A stretch of DNA of 24,418 nucleotides, taken from NCBI GenBank assembly GCA_902767395.1, contig CACXHI010000036.1, forward strand, positions 1 through 24,418, read 5' to 3'. The position numbers were made by a program, and so were the translations under genes. Positions 14,231 to 21,966 of this stretch are shown piece after piece. The notes below the pieces were generated by a model that was not told where the DNA came from, did no database searches, and worked only from the letters and a program-made list of their open reading frames with translations. The stretch is from Oscillospiraceae bacterium (GTDB lineage: Bacteria > Bacillota > Clostridia > Oscillospirales > Oscillospiraceae). Position 1 is the stretch's first letter; each line of letters opens with the position of its first letter.

Positions 14231-15640
14231 CTACGGGGCGACCGTGCCCACCAGCGACCATGTGGTGCTGTCGGTGATCGTAACGTTCGCAAACTGCCCG
14301 ATCAGGGCACCGTCGCCGCCTGCGAAGCGGACGAGGCGACCGCCGTCGGTGCGGGCGGTGAGGAAATCGCCGTCGCGCCCGTCCACCAGCACCCGCAGGG
14401 TCTTGCCCACGTAGGCCCGGTGCTTTTCCTCGGAAATGGCGTTCTGCACGGCAACCAGACGGTCAAAGCGGCGGTTTTTCTCCTCTTTGGTCGTCGGGTC
14501 GGGCATCTTCGCCGCCGGGGTGCCGGGACGGGGCGAGTAGATGAAGGTAAACAGCGCGTCGAAGCGCACCTGCTCGATCAGCGAAACCGTGTCCTCAAAC
14601 TCCGCCTCCGTCTCGCCGGGGAAGCCCACGATCACGTCGGAGGTGAACACCACGTCGGGCATGAGGCTGCGTCCGTATTCGATCAGCTCCAGATACTGCG
14701 CCCGGTTGTAGTGCCGGTTCATCTCCTTCAGAATGCGGTCGTTGCCGGACTGGAAGGGCAGGTGGAACTGCTTTGCAATCTTTTCATGGCAGGCCATCAC
14801 GTCAAAGAGCTTGCGGCTGGCGTCGCGGGGGTGAGAGGTCATAAAGCGCAGCACGAAGTCCCCGTCCAGCTCCGCGATCTGCCCCAGAAGGTCGGCAAAG
14901 TCCATGCCGAGGCCCAGATCCTTGCCGTAGGAATTGACGTTCTGGCCCAGAAGGGTCAGCTCGCGGTAGCCCCTGGCAATCAAATCCCGGCACTCGGCCA
15001 GAATATCCTCCGGCAGACGGCTCCGCTCCCGGCCCCGGACGTAGGGAACGATGCAATAGGTGCAGAAGTTGTTGCAGCCGTACATGATGCTGACCCAAGC
15101 CTTGCGTTGGTTCGTCCGCACCGTGGGCAGGCCCTCGGCAATGGCCCCGGCGGAGTCCTCCACGGCCCAAGCCTTCTTATGCCGGATCAGGACGCGGTAG
15201 AGATGCTCGGGAAACTGCCAGAGATGGTGCGGCGAGAAGATTCCGTCCACATGGGCGTAGGAATTCTTCATCCGGGCGGATATTTCCGGCTGGCCCATCA
15301 TGCAGCCGCAGACGAAGATCTTCTGCCCCGGGTGGCGGCGCTTGGTGTGGACCAGTGCGCCCACGTTGCCGAAGACCCGCTGGGCGGCGTGCTCCCGAAT
15401 GGCGCAGGTGTTGACGATGACCAGATCCGCGCCCTCGGCGGTATCGGTGAGGCCGTAGCCGCAGGCCTTTAAAAGCCCGCGAAGCTGCTCGGAGTCGGCC
15501 TCGTTCTGCTGGCAGCCGTAGGTCTCCACATAGGCCACGGGCGTCTTGCCCTGCTTCTGCCAGAATTCATGGACGTATTGGGCAATCTCCGCCTGCCGCT
15601 GCAGCTCCTCGGCGGGGATCACAGGGGTTTTTCGTTCCAT
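14231..15640 (-). CDS. miaB: tRNA-2-methylthio-N6-dimethylallyladenosine synthase
   Basis: A 469-residue radical SAM methylthiotransferase that converts i6A37, made by MiaA, to ms2i6A37. The N-terminal cluster-binding domain has TYGCQQNEADSE, NTCAIRE and VCGCMMGQ. The radical SAM cysteines are in CNNFCTYC (about residues 187-194), and a TRAM domain forms the C-terminus. GGAGGG lies 7 bases upstream of MERKTP, which decides this start against a 15-codon longer one. The stop TAG lies inside a palindromic repeat that continues downstream. A strong promoter precedes the gene, so it probably heads the operon that includes the restriction genes, mutS, mutL and miaA. Confidence 0.97.
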   Translation of the reverse strand: MERKTPVIPAEELQRQAEIAQYVHEFWQKQGKTPVAYVETYGCQQNEADSEQLRGLLKACGYGLTDTAEGADLVIVNTCAIREHAAQRVFGNVGALVHTKRRHPGQKIFVCGCMMGQPEISARMKNSYAHVDGIFSPHHLWQFPEHLYRVLIRHKKAWAVEDSAGAIAEGLPTVRTNQRKAWVSIMYGCNNFCTYCIVPYVRGRERSRLPEDILAECRDLIARGYRELTLLGQNVNSYGKDLGLGMDFADLLGQIAELDGDFVLRFMTSHPRDASRKLFDVMACHEKIAKQFHLPFQSGNDRILKEMNRHYNRAQYLELIEYGRSLMPDVVFTSDVIVGFPGETEAEFEDTVSLIEQVRFDALFTFIYSPRPGTPAAKMPDPTTKEEKNRRFDRLVAVQNAISEEKHRAYVGKTLRVLVDGRDGDFLTARTDGGRLVRFAGGDGALIGQFANVTITDSTTWSLVGTVAP

Positions 15641-15688
15641 ATCGCATCCCTCCGTTGCGTGGGGACAGTTTTTTGGATGATTCAAGCC

Positions 15689-15717
15689 ATTATAACATTT
15701 TTCGCCGGGAAAATCAA
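15689..15717 (-). promoter_or_regulatory. Promoter of miaB
   Basis: On the minus strand, TTGATT (15712-15717), a 17-base spacer and a perfect TATAAT (15689-15694) form a sigma-A type promoter. The -35 box overlaps the TGA stop of the PAP2 gene. The expected 5' leader is about 40 bases. Confidence 0.85.
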
Positions 15718-16670
15718 TGGCGTGTTTTGCCCAGCTTCTGCCAGAACGGAAAGCTCATCGGCCAGACGGTTCCGGCGAAAACGACCATCAGGAAGTAGCG
15801 CAGGGCATTCCAGCCGTGCTGACCCTGAAAGGCCGGCAGCAGGCCGGACTTGAACAGGGCGGACAGGCCGTAGCGCAGGCCGACCAGTCCCGCCATGCCG
15901 AAGACGACCTTACAGATCTGTCCGGGCAGCGGGGCGGCCTCGGAAAAGTGCAGCTTCCGCAGATCGACCGTGTAGGCCACGATCAGACCGGCGAGACAGC
16001 CCAGCAGGGTGCAGCCGTTTTTCAGAGCCTCGTCGTAGTTGCTGATCCCGGTGAGCGGATCGACGACGCGTACCTCGTCGGGGAAGGCGTGCAGGAGCAG
16101 AAACGCCAGATTGCCCAGCGCGAGCAGAGTCAAAACGGCGAGAAAGCCGTACATGACGGCGGGGGATTCCCTGGCGCGGCGGAGCAGCGGATGAAGGGCA
16201 AAGACCAGCACCAGGCCGATCAGCAGTCCCACGCCCACGTCCGCCAGATCATGCGCGCCGAGATAGAGGCGCGAAAAGCCGATCAGAAGGATCAGCACAA
16301 CCAGCGCAACGCGCAATGCGCGCCGCTTCGAGGCGCGGGCAATGGCCCCGAAGGTGCAGGCCGCGTTCTGGGCGTGCCCGCTGGGGAAGGAATAGCCCGT
16401 GGCCCCGCGCTGGGCGGAGTCCACCACCGTGAAGGAGGGGTCGCGCACCCACGGGCGCGGAACGCGGCACAGCAGCTTGAGAAACTGGCTGAACAGGGTT
16501 CCCACGAAGCCGACGGCGAGTACATAGTAGCCCTTCCATTTGTCCACACACCAGAACAGAATCAGGGCTACCGCCATAAAAACCAGCTCCTCGCCGCAGC
16601 TCGTAATCGCCTGCATGAGCCGGTTCAGCGCAGGAAAGCGAATGGATTCCAAGGCTTTGAGAAGTTCCAT
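15714..16670 (-). CDS. PAP2-superfamily membrane phosphatase
   Basis: A 318-residue polytopic membrane protein. The three acid phosphatase motifs are complete: K65-x6-R72-P73, PSGH (96-99), and S133-R134-x5-H140-x3-D144. Roughly eight hydrophobic segments are visible, including LVFMAVALILFW and VALVVLILLIGF, so the active site faces the outside of the membrane as in lipid phosphatases. It probably removes phosphate from a lipid such as undecaprenyl diphosphate or phosphatidate; the substrate cannot be told from sequence. The start has AAAAGGAGG upstream. The extended C-terminal half (after residue 150) is unlike minimal PAP2 enzymes. It lies between metK and miaB, both on the same strand. Confidence 0.88.
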   Translation of the reverse strand: MELLKALESIRFPALNRLMQAITSCGEELVFMAVALILFWCVDKWKGYYVLAVGFVGTLFSQFLKLLCRVPRPWVRDPSFTVVDSAQRGATGYSFPSGHAQNAACTFGAIARASKRRALRVALVVLILLIGFSRLYLGAHDLADVGVGLLIGLVLVFALHPLLRRARESPAVMYGFLAVLTLLALGNLAFLLLHAFPDEVRVVDPLTGISNYDEALKNGCTLLGCLAGLIVAYTVDLRKLHFSEAAPLPGQICKVVFGMAGLVGLRYGLSALFKSGLLPAFQGQHGWNALRYFLMVVFAGTVWPMSFPFWQKLGKTRH

Positions 16671-16746
16671 AGACGTCCTCCTTTTCGATTTTGCACCCGT
16701 TCCGTAGCGCGCGCACATGGCGCGCCACGGGATCGGGTCCGGTTTC
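16671..16746. repeat. Short spacer between metK and the PAP2 gene
   Basis: It holds a GC-rich imperfect palindrome, GTAGCGCGCGCACATGGCGCGCCAC (about 16705-16729), related to family 2, and the PAP2 ribosome site. No terminator is clear. Confidence 0.5.
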
Positions 16747-17895
16747 TCAGTCGAATGCAGCCGGGTCGAGGCGCTCCCACGGCAGGTCGAGGTCGGGGCG
16801 ACCGAAGTGTCCGTAGGCGGCGGTGGGCTGATAGATCGGGCGGCGAAGGTCGAGCCGCTCGATGATGGCGGCGGGGCGCAGATCGAAGCAGCGGCGCACC
16901 AGCGCGGAGAGCTCCGCGTCGGGGACGCGGCCCGTGCCGTAGCTGTCCACCAGCACCGAGACCGGCTGGGCGACGCCGATGGCGTAGGCCAGCTCGATCT
17001 GGCACTTCCGGGCCAGCCCTGCCGCGACGAGGTTCTTGGCGATGTAGCGCGCCATGTAGGCGGCGGAGCGGTCCACCTTCGTCGGGTCCTTGCCGGAGAA
17101 GGCGCCGCCGCCGTGGGCGGCGTAGCCGCCGTAGGTGTCCACGATGATCTTTCGCCCGGTAAGGCCGGAGTCGGCGGCGGGGCCGCCGAGGACGAAGCGG
17201 CCCGTGGGGTTGACGTAGAACTTCGTGTCCGCGTCGAGCAGGCGCTTGGGCAGATTGGGGCGGATGACGGTGGAGATCACCTGCTCGCGCAGGGTGTCCA
17301 CGTCCACGTCCTCCGCGTGCTGGGTCGAGACGACCACGGTGTCAATGCGCTCGGGCACGCCGTTGTCGTCATACTGCACCGAGACCTGACTTTTTCCGTC
17401 CGGGCGCAGCCACGGCAGGGTTCCGTTTTTGCGCAGCTCGCTCAGGGCGCGGGAGAGGTTGTGGGCGTAGCTGATCGGCGCGGGCATCAGCTCCTTCGTT
17501 TCGTCGCAGGCGAAGCCGAACATCATGCCCTGATCTCCCGCGCCGGTGGTCAGCCGGTCGTCATAGGAGGCGTTCACGCCCATGGCGATGTCGCCGGACT
17601 GCTCGTCGATGGCGGTGAGCACGGCACAGGTGTTGCCGTTGAAGCCCGCCGCCGGGGAGTCGTAGCCGATGTGCCGCAGGGTGTCGCGGGCAATGCGGGC
17701 AATGTCCACGTAGCAGTCGGTGGAAATTTCGCCGGTCACCAGCACCATGCCGGTGGTGGTGACGGTCTCACAGGCCACGCGGGCCATGGGGTCCTGCGCC
17801 AGAATGGCGTCGAGCACGCCGTCGGAGATCTGGTCGCAAACCTTGTCGGGGTGTCCCTCGGTGACGGATTCCGAGGTAAAGATACGTTTCAGCAT
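16747..17895 (-). CDS. metK: S-adenosylmethionine synthetase
   Basis: MetK makes SAM from ATP and methionine. The 382-residue product has ESVTEGHPDKVCDQISDG at the N-terminus, GAGDQGMMFG in the middle and GGGAFSGKDPTKVDRS plus AYAIGVAQPVSV in the second half. AAGGAGAG precedes MLKRIF; the ORF continues upstream into the riboswitch but without a start signal. Control is by the SAM-I riboswitch just upstream, so the gene is shut down when its product is plentiful. SAM is used in this window by MiaB, the MT-A70 enzyme and, after decarboxylation, SpeE. Confidence 0.97.
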   Translation of the reverse strand: MLKRIFTSESVTEGHPDKVCDQISDGVLDAILAQDPMARVACETVTTTGMVLVTGEISTDCYVDIARIARDTLRHIGYDSPAAGFNGNTCAVLTAIDEQSGDIAMGVNASYDDRLTTGAGDQGMMFGFACDETKELMPAPISYAHNLSRALSELRKNGTLPWLRPDGKSQVSVQYDDNGVPERIDTVVVSTQHAEDVDVDTLREQVISTVIRPNLPKRLLDADTKFYVNPTGRFVLGGPAADSGLTGRKIIVDTYGGYAAHGGGAFSGKDPTKVDRSAAYMARYIAKNLVAAGLARKCQIELAYAIGVAQPVSVLVDSYGTGRVPDAELSALVRRCFDLRPAAIIERLDLRRPIYQPTAAYGHFGRPDLDLPWERLDPAAFD

Positions 17896-17917
17896 ATTAT
17901 CATTCTCTCCTTCCACA

Positions 17918-17946
17918 AGAAAAGCCGCCCTTTCAAGGCGGCAGCT
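17918..17946 (-). terminator. SAM-I riboswitch terminator
   Basis: On the minus strand, GCCGCC (17937-17942) and GGCGGC (17924-17929) pair around a seven-base loop, then TTTTCTT. It is the expression platform between the aptamer and metK. Confidence 0.9.
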
Positions 17947-17960
17947 TGTCCAGTGCTTCT

Positions 17961-18056
17961 CCTCATCTGCCGATTTACTCGCCGGATTTGGCACCTTGCA
18001 AATGCAGGTTGCCGGGCTTCACAGGGCCGGTCCCTCCGCCACTCTTGATAAGGCTA
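17961..18056 (-). promoter_or_regulatory. SAM-I (S-box) riboswitch aptamer
   Basis: The minus strand reads CTTATCAAGAGTGGCGGAGG, then GGGACCGGCCCTGTGAAGCC, CGGCAACC, GGTGCCAAATCC and GCAGATGAGG, all diagnostic of the S-box. CTTATC and GATGAG form P1. SAM binding would favour the downstream terminator and switch metK off. Confidence 0.97.
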
Positions 18057-18071
18057 TGAAATTGTACTACT

Positions 18072-18099
18072 ATTCTACACGGTTTTTCCGGTTTGTCAA
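18072..18099 (-). promoter_or_regulatory. Promoter of metK
   Basis: On the minus strand, TTGACA (18094-18099), a 16-base spacer and TAGAAT (18072-18077) lie just upstream of the riboswitch. Confidence 0.85.
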
Positions 18100-18120
18100 G
18101 GGGTGTTTTCTTCCCGTGAA

Positions 18121-18152
18121 ACTGCCGCAGGGACCTCCGTCCCTGCGGCAGT
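18121..18152 (-). terminator. Hairpin terminator after the small P-loop gene
   Basis: A perfect 13-bp stem, ACTGCCGCAGGGA / TCCCTGCGGCAGT, with a six-base loop lies 9 bases past the stop of the P-loop gene. Only a short TTTC follows on the minus strand. It separates this gene from the metK promoter. Confidence 0.75.
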
Positions 18153-18161
18153 GAAAACCGT

Positions 18162-18575
18162 TCAGTTCATGTACGCCTTGAGCGCTTCGGGGGCGGTTTC
18201 CGCTTCCAGGCGGAAGGTCATGGTGAAGTTCAGACCGTGGGCCTCGCCGAAGCTGCGACACCAGTCGCAGAACTGTGCCACCACGGTGGGGTCGTCGGTG
18301 CTCAAAAGCCGATGGACGCTCTTGAGATAGATGTGGGAAATATCGAAATTCCCGGCGTGCAGGCCGGAGATAAAGGCCTGCAGCGCCTTCAGCCCCTCGA
18401 GCTGATAGGTTTGGTATTCAATCAGGCGAACCTTGTAGTTCAGATCGTAGCGCAGCGAGGTGCGCTGCTCGATGCACACGAGACTGCCGTGCTCCTTCTC
18501 GACGGCCTCGTTGATCTGGCTGACCATCTGCTGGGTTTTTCCGGTGCCGCTGCGTCCGGCAATGAGCTTAACCAT
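18162..18575 (-). CDS. Small P-loop NTPase-like protein of unknown function
   Basis: A 137-residue protein starting MVKLIAGRSGTGKT; the Walker A motif GRSGTGKT is at residues 7-14. It then has a helical/strand core with SLVCIEQRTSLRYDLNY, ISHIYLKSVHRLL and FRLEAETAPEALKAYMN. No Walker B of textbook form is obvious, and it is shorter than most P-loop enzymes. A good ribosome site (AGGAGAGG) precedes the ATG. It lies between pgi and metK on the same strand and ends at a terminator. Some databases label similar short proteins as PilT-like; nothing here supports a pilus motor. I do not recognise a specific family. Confidence 0.75.
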   Translation of the reverse strand: MVKLIAGRSGTGKTQQMVSQINEAVEKEHGSLVCIEQRTSLRYDLNYKVRLIEYQTYQLEGLKALQAFISGLHAGNFDISHIYLKSVHRLLSTDDPTVVAQFCDWCRSFGEAHGLNFTMTFRLEAETAPEALKAYMN

Positions 18576-18644
18576 TGGAAATCCTCTCCTTTGTGTGTGA
18601 AGTTGGAAGGGGCAGCGGCACAGTCTGCGCCGCTGCGGCGGGTA
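18576..18644. repeat. GC-rich imperfect palindrome between pgi and the P-loop gene
   Basis: GGCAGCGGCACAGTCTGCGCCGCTGC (about 18611-18636) is a degenerate member of family 2. The rest is the P-loop gene ribosome site. Confidence 0.5.
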
Positions 18645-19946
18645 TTATTTCTTTTCGTAACCGGGCTTGCCGAGAAGCTGGAACATATTCCGCTTGTAGA
18701 ACTCCACGCCGGGCTGGTTGAAGGGGTTGACCCCCAGCATATAGGCGGAGATGCCGCAGGAGAGCTCAAAGAAGTAGAACAGCTCGCCCAGCGTGCGGTC
18801 GCAGATTTCGTCCGCCTGCACCAGCATCACGGGCACGCCGCCGTCCACATGGGCTGCCAGCGTGCCGAGGAAGGCCTGCTCCTCCACGAAGTCCAGACTC
18901 TTGCCCTCCAGATAGTTCAGACCGTCCAGATTCTTCCAATCCAGCTCGATCATGGTCTTCTTGCGCAGGGGGGCGAAGCGGATGACCGTCTCGAACAGGT
19001 TGCGCTGTCCCTGCTGGATCATCTGGCCGAGGGAGTGGAGGTCGGCGGTGAATTCCACCGTGGCGGGGAAAATGCCCTGCCCGTCCTTGCCCTCGGACTC
19101 CCCGAAGAGCTGCTGCCACCAGCCGCCGAAGTAGCGGGCGGCGGGCTCCCAGTTACACAGAAGCTCGATGGCCTTGCCGTTGCGGTAGAGTAGGTTGCGC
19201 CCTGCGGCGTAGAGCCACGCGGGGTTCTCGAAGGAGAGCACGTCCATGTCCCGCTTCGCAGAGGCCGCGCCGAACATGACCTCTGTAACGTCCATGCCCG
19301 CGACGGCCATGGGCAGAAGGCCCACGGCGGTCAGGACGGAATAGCGTCCGCCGACGTTGGGCGGAATCACGAAGGTCTCGTAGCCCTCCTCCGCGGCCAT
19401 CTGGCGCAGGGCGCCCTTGGCGGGGTCGGTGGTGACGAAGACGCGCTTTCTGGCCTCCTCCGCGCCGTACTTGCGTTCGAGCATCCATTTCAGGGCGCGG
19501 GTGGCGATGGCGGGCTCGGTGGTCGTGCCGGACTTGGAGATGATGTTGATGGAGAAATCCTTCTCCTCCAGCAGGGCGCACAGCTCCTGCCAGGCCCGGG
19601 TGGAGAGATTGTTGCCGGCGAAGAAGACCTGCGGATCCTTGCCGCGCAGGTTGTGGTTCTGGCCCTTGACCAGCTCGATCGCGGCGCGGGGGCCGAGATA
19701 GGAGCCGCCGATGCCGACGACCACGAACACGTCCGAGCTCTCGCGGATGCGCTTGGCGGCGGCGGCGATGCGGCGCATCTCCTCCGTGGCCTCAAAGACG
19801 GGCAGATCCATCCAGCCGAGGAAATCCGAGCCGGGGCCCTTGCCGTCGATCAGGGTGCGATGGGCTGTGAAGACCTCTTTCTCCAGAGCGAGCAGATCGT
19901 TGAGGGTATATTCCCCCCAAATATTGGAAATATCAAGATTGATCAT
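18645..19946 (-). CDS. pgi: Glucose-6-phosphate isomerase
   Basis: This cytoplasmic enzyme interconverts glucose-6-phosphate and fructose-6-phosphate. The 433-residue product has the sugar-phosphate binding segments VVVGIGGSYLGPRA and ISKSGTTTEP, the PGI signature GGRYSVLTAVGLLP, the GQGIFPATVEFTADLHSLGQ region and the C-terminal GVNPFNQPGVEFYK. Length fits the short bacterial class. GAGGTG lies upstream of MINLDI; the frame extends farther upstream without a ribosome site. A promoter is visible in the divergent region shared with speA. Confidence 0.97.
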   Translation of the reverse strand: MINLDISNIWGEYTLNDLLALEKEVFTAHRTLIDGKGPGSDFLGWMDLPVFEATEEMRRIAAAAKRIRESSDVFVVVGIGGSYLGPRAAIELVKGQNHNLRGKDPQVFFAGNNLSTRAWQELCALLEEKDFSINIISKSGTTTEPAIATRALKWMLERKYGAEEARKRVFVTTDPAKGALRQMAAEEGYETFVIPPNVGGRYSVLTAVGLLPMAVAGMDVTEVMFGAASAKRDMDVLSFENPAWLYAAGRNLLYRNGKAIELLCNWEPAARYFGGWWQQLFGESEGKDGQGIFPATVEFTADLHSLGQMIQQGQRNLFETVIRFAPLRKKTMIELDWKNLDGLNYLEGKSLDFVEEQAFLGTLAAHVDGGVPVMLVQADEICDRTLGELFYFFELSCGISAYMLGVNPFNQPGVEFYKRNMFQLLGKPGYEKK

Positions 19947-19983
19947 GGATTGCACCTCGCAGAATGTAGTTTCTCGCACCCCT

Positions 19984-20012
19984 ATCATAAACGATTTCTC
20001 CGCGGAAAACAA
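19984..20012 (-). promoter_or_regulatory. Probable promoter of pgi
   Basis: On the minus strand, TATGAT (19984-19989) lies 17 bases from TTGTTT (20007-20012). The -10 box is good and the -35 weak. It is the best candidate in the divergent spacer. Confidence 0.55.
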
Positions 20013-20095
20013 TGGTTATTTTTCGGAAATGCGTAAATTTTTTATTGCCGACCCATGCAAGGAGCGCCCAATTTTGAATAAACCTGTGAAAATTC

Positions 20096-20124
20096 TTGAC
20101 TTCCCGACAGGTTTTTTGTATAGT
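20096..20124 (+). promoter_or_regulatory. Promoter of the speA polyamine genes
   Basis: TTGACT (20096-20101), a 17-base spacer and TATAGT (20119-20124) form a strong sigma-A promoter. The leader to speA is about 100 bases. Confidence 0.85.
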
Positions 20125-20188
20125 ATAGGAGTAAAAGAACAACGCCGGGGTGTTCGCCGGAACGATCCTGCTGTGCTGTCACCGTCGT

Positions 20189-20219
20189 TTGCAGGCTGTG
20201 GGCCTGTGATTTTCTTTTT
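20189..20219 (+). terminator. Possible leader terminator or attenuator before speA
   Basis: GCAGGC / GCCTGT form a short stem and are followed by GATTTTCTTTTT just before the speA start region. The layout resembles an intrinsic terminator placed in a leader, so premature termination could control the operon. The stem is short and the case is weak. Confidence 0.35.
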
Positions 20220-20234
20220 ATGGGGGTATTGACC

Positions 20235-21695
20235 ATGAACGAGCCTTCCATCCTCCTCAATCAGAAGCGCGCGCCCATCTACGAGGCGCTCCAGACCTTC
20301 CGCCAGATGCGCGTCGTCCCCTTTGACGTGCCGGGCCACAAGCACGGGCGGGGCAATCCTGAGATGACAGCCTTCCTTGGGGAAAAATGCGTCACCATCG
20401 ACGTCAACTCCATGAAGCCCCTCGACAATCTCTGCCACCCCGTCTCCGTCATCAAGGAGGCCGAGGAGCTGGCCGCCGACGCCTTCGGCGCGGCCCATGC
20501 CTTCCTCATGGTGGGCGGCACGACCAGCTCCGTGCAGACCATGGTGCTCACCACCTGCAAGCGGGGCGACAAGATCATTCTGCCGCGCAACGTCCACCGC
20601 TCCGTCATCAACGCGCTGGTGCTCTGCGGCGCGGTGCCGGTCTACGTCAACCCCGAGGTGGACGACCGGCTGGGCATTTCCCTCGGAATGCGCCGCGATC
20701 AGGTTTTCAAGGCCATTCGGGAGAATCCCGACGCCGTGGCGGTGCTGGTGAACAACCCCACCTACTACGGCATCTGCTCCGACCTCAAGGCCATTGTCCG
20801 CATGGCGCACGACGCCGGGATGTACTGTCTGGCGGACGAGGCCCACGGAACCCACTTCTATTTCGGCGCGGGAATGCCCACCTCCGCCATGGAGGCGGGG
20901 GCGGATATGGCGGCCGTGTCCATGCACAAGTCCGGCGGCAGCCTCACCCAGTCCTCCTTCCTGCTCACCGGGCCGCAGATGAACCCCGGTCACGTGCGGC
21001 AGATCATCAACCTGACCCAGACAACCTCCGGCTCCTACCTGCTGATGTCCTCGCTGGACATCAGCCGCCGGATGCTGGCCCTCCACGGGCGGGACATCTT
21101 CGCCAAGGTCACGACCATGGCCGACTACGCCCGGGAGGAGATCAACGCCATCGGCGGCTACTATGCCTTCGGCAAGGAGCTGGTCAACGGTGATTCCATC
21201 TTCGACTTCGACCAGACGAAGCTCTCCATCCACACGCGGGATATCGGGCTTGCGGGCATCGAGGTCTATGACATCCTGCGCGACGAATACGACATTCAGA
21301 TCGAGTTCGGTGACATCGGCAACATTCTGGCCTACCTGTCCATCGGAGATCGGCTGCAGGAGCTGGAGCGGCTGGTTTCCGCGCTGGCGGAGATTCGCCG
21401 CCGCTATCAGCGCGACGGCTCCGGCCTGCTCGATACCGAGTATCTGGACCCCGAGGTGGTCGCCACCCCGCAGGAGGCCTTCTACGCACCCAAGAAATCT
21501 CTGCCGCTGGACCAGACCGAGGGCCTGGTATGCAGCGAGTTCGTCATGTGCTACCCTCCCGGTATCCCCATCCTCGCCCCCGGCGAGCGCATCACGCGGG
21601 ATATTTTGGATTATATCCAGTTCGCCAAGGAAAAAGGCTGCTCCATGACCGGCCCCGAGGACCCGGACATTCTGCGGTTGAACGTGCTGGCGTAG
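20235..21695 (+). CDS. speA: Arginine decarboxylase, Orn/Lys/Arg decarboxylase family
   Basis: A 486-residue PLP enzyme of the aspartate-aminotransferase fold. Key parts are VPGHKHGRGN near the N-terminus, AFLMVGGTTSS, LVNNPTYYGI, DEAHGTHF and the PLP lysine K232 in AVSMHKSGGSLTQSS. The family includes arginine, lysine and ornithine decarboxylases; arginine is favoured because agmatinase lies downstream. The second ATG (MNEPSI) is chosen since GGGGGT is correctly placed before it, whereas the first ATG five codons earlier has no ribosome site. The stop TAG is part of the palindromic repeat GTAGGGGACGGGTTCCCC that begins at the gene's last bases. It heads the polyamine locus. Confidence 0.9.
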   Translation: MNEPSILLNQKRAPIYEALQTFRQMRVVPFDVPGHKHGRGNPEMTAFLGEKCVTIDVNSMKPLDNLCHPVSVIKEAEELAADAFGAAHAFLMVGGTTSSVQTMVLTTCKRGDKIILPRNVHRSVINALVLCGAVPVYVNPEVDDRLGISLGMRRDQVFKAIRENPDAVAVLVNNPTYYGICSDLKAIVRMAHDAGMYCLADEAHGTHFYFGAGMPTSAMEAGADMAAVSMHKSGGSLTQSSFLLTGPQMNPGHVRQIINLTQTTSGSYLLMSSLDISRRMLALHGRDIFAKVTTMADYAREEINAIGGYYAFGKELVNGDSIFDFDQTKLSIHTRDIGLAGIEVYDILRDEYDIQIEFGDIGNILAYLSIGDRLQELERLVSALAEIRRRYQRDGSGLLDTEYLDPEVVATPQEAFYAPKKSLPLDQTEGLVCSEFVMCYPPGIPILAPGERITRDILDYIQFAKEKGCSMTGPEDPDILRLNVLA

Positions 21696-21714
21696 GGGAC
21701 GGGTTCCCCGTCCC
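21692..21714. repeat. Family 3 palindrome at the speA stop codon
   Basis: GGGGACGGGTTCCCCGTCCC folds on itself; the repeat's leading GTAG supplies the TAG stop. Related units lie at 3196-3214 and 14218-14234. Confidence 0.75.
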
Positions 21715-21737
21715 ACACCCACGCCGCAGTCACATCC

Positions 21738-21760
21738 GTAGGGACAAGCATCGCTTGTCC
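21738..21760. repeat. Family 1 terminal palindrome, solitary
   Basis: GGGACAAGCATCGCTTGTCC is preceded by GTA and matches the ends of the composite element with substitutions in the stem. Confidence 0.75.
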
Positions 21761-21790
21761 GCCGTCCTCCGCCGCCTTTCGATGAACCCC

Positions 21791-21939
21791 GTAGGGACGA
21801 GCATTGCTCGTCCGCGTTTGCGGAGCAAACAATCGCCCGCAGGGCGATCTTCCCCGCGTTGTGGCAGGATGGTACGTTAGATTTGCCTGCGGCAAATTGC
21901 ATTTGTTCCGAATGCCGGACAAGCAATGCTTGTCCCTAC
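21791..21939. repeat. Composite palindromic element, copy 3 (inverted), upstream of the RAYT
   Basis: A 149-bp full copy of the element of 1.7-2.1 kb in reverse order, bounded by GTAGGGACGAGC and CTTGTCCCTAC. It carries GTTTGCGGAGCAAAC, ATCGCCCGCAGGGCGAT, GATTTGCCTGCGGCAAATT and GCATTTGTTCCGAATGC. It ends 27 bases before the transposase start. Confidence 0.9.
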
Positions 21940-21966
21940 ACACGATCATAATAGGGGGTTGAAAAT

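Noticed and set aside
20125..20234. Guanidine (ykkC) or other known riboswitch before speA
   Set aside because: None of the recognised conserved cores was found by eye; only generic stems are visible.
20016..21926. A 636-codon open frame on the minus strand across speA
   Set aside because: It is a shadow of the GC-rich speA gene: low-complexity, Gly/Val/His/Asp-rich sequence, no known motif, and it begins in a repeat.
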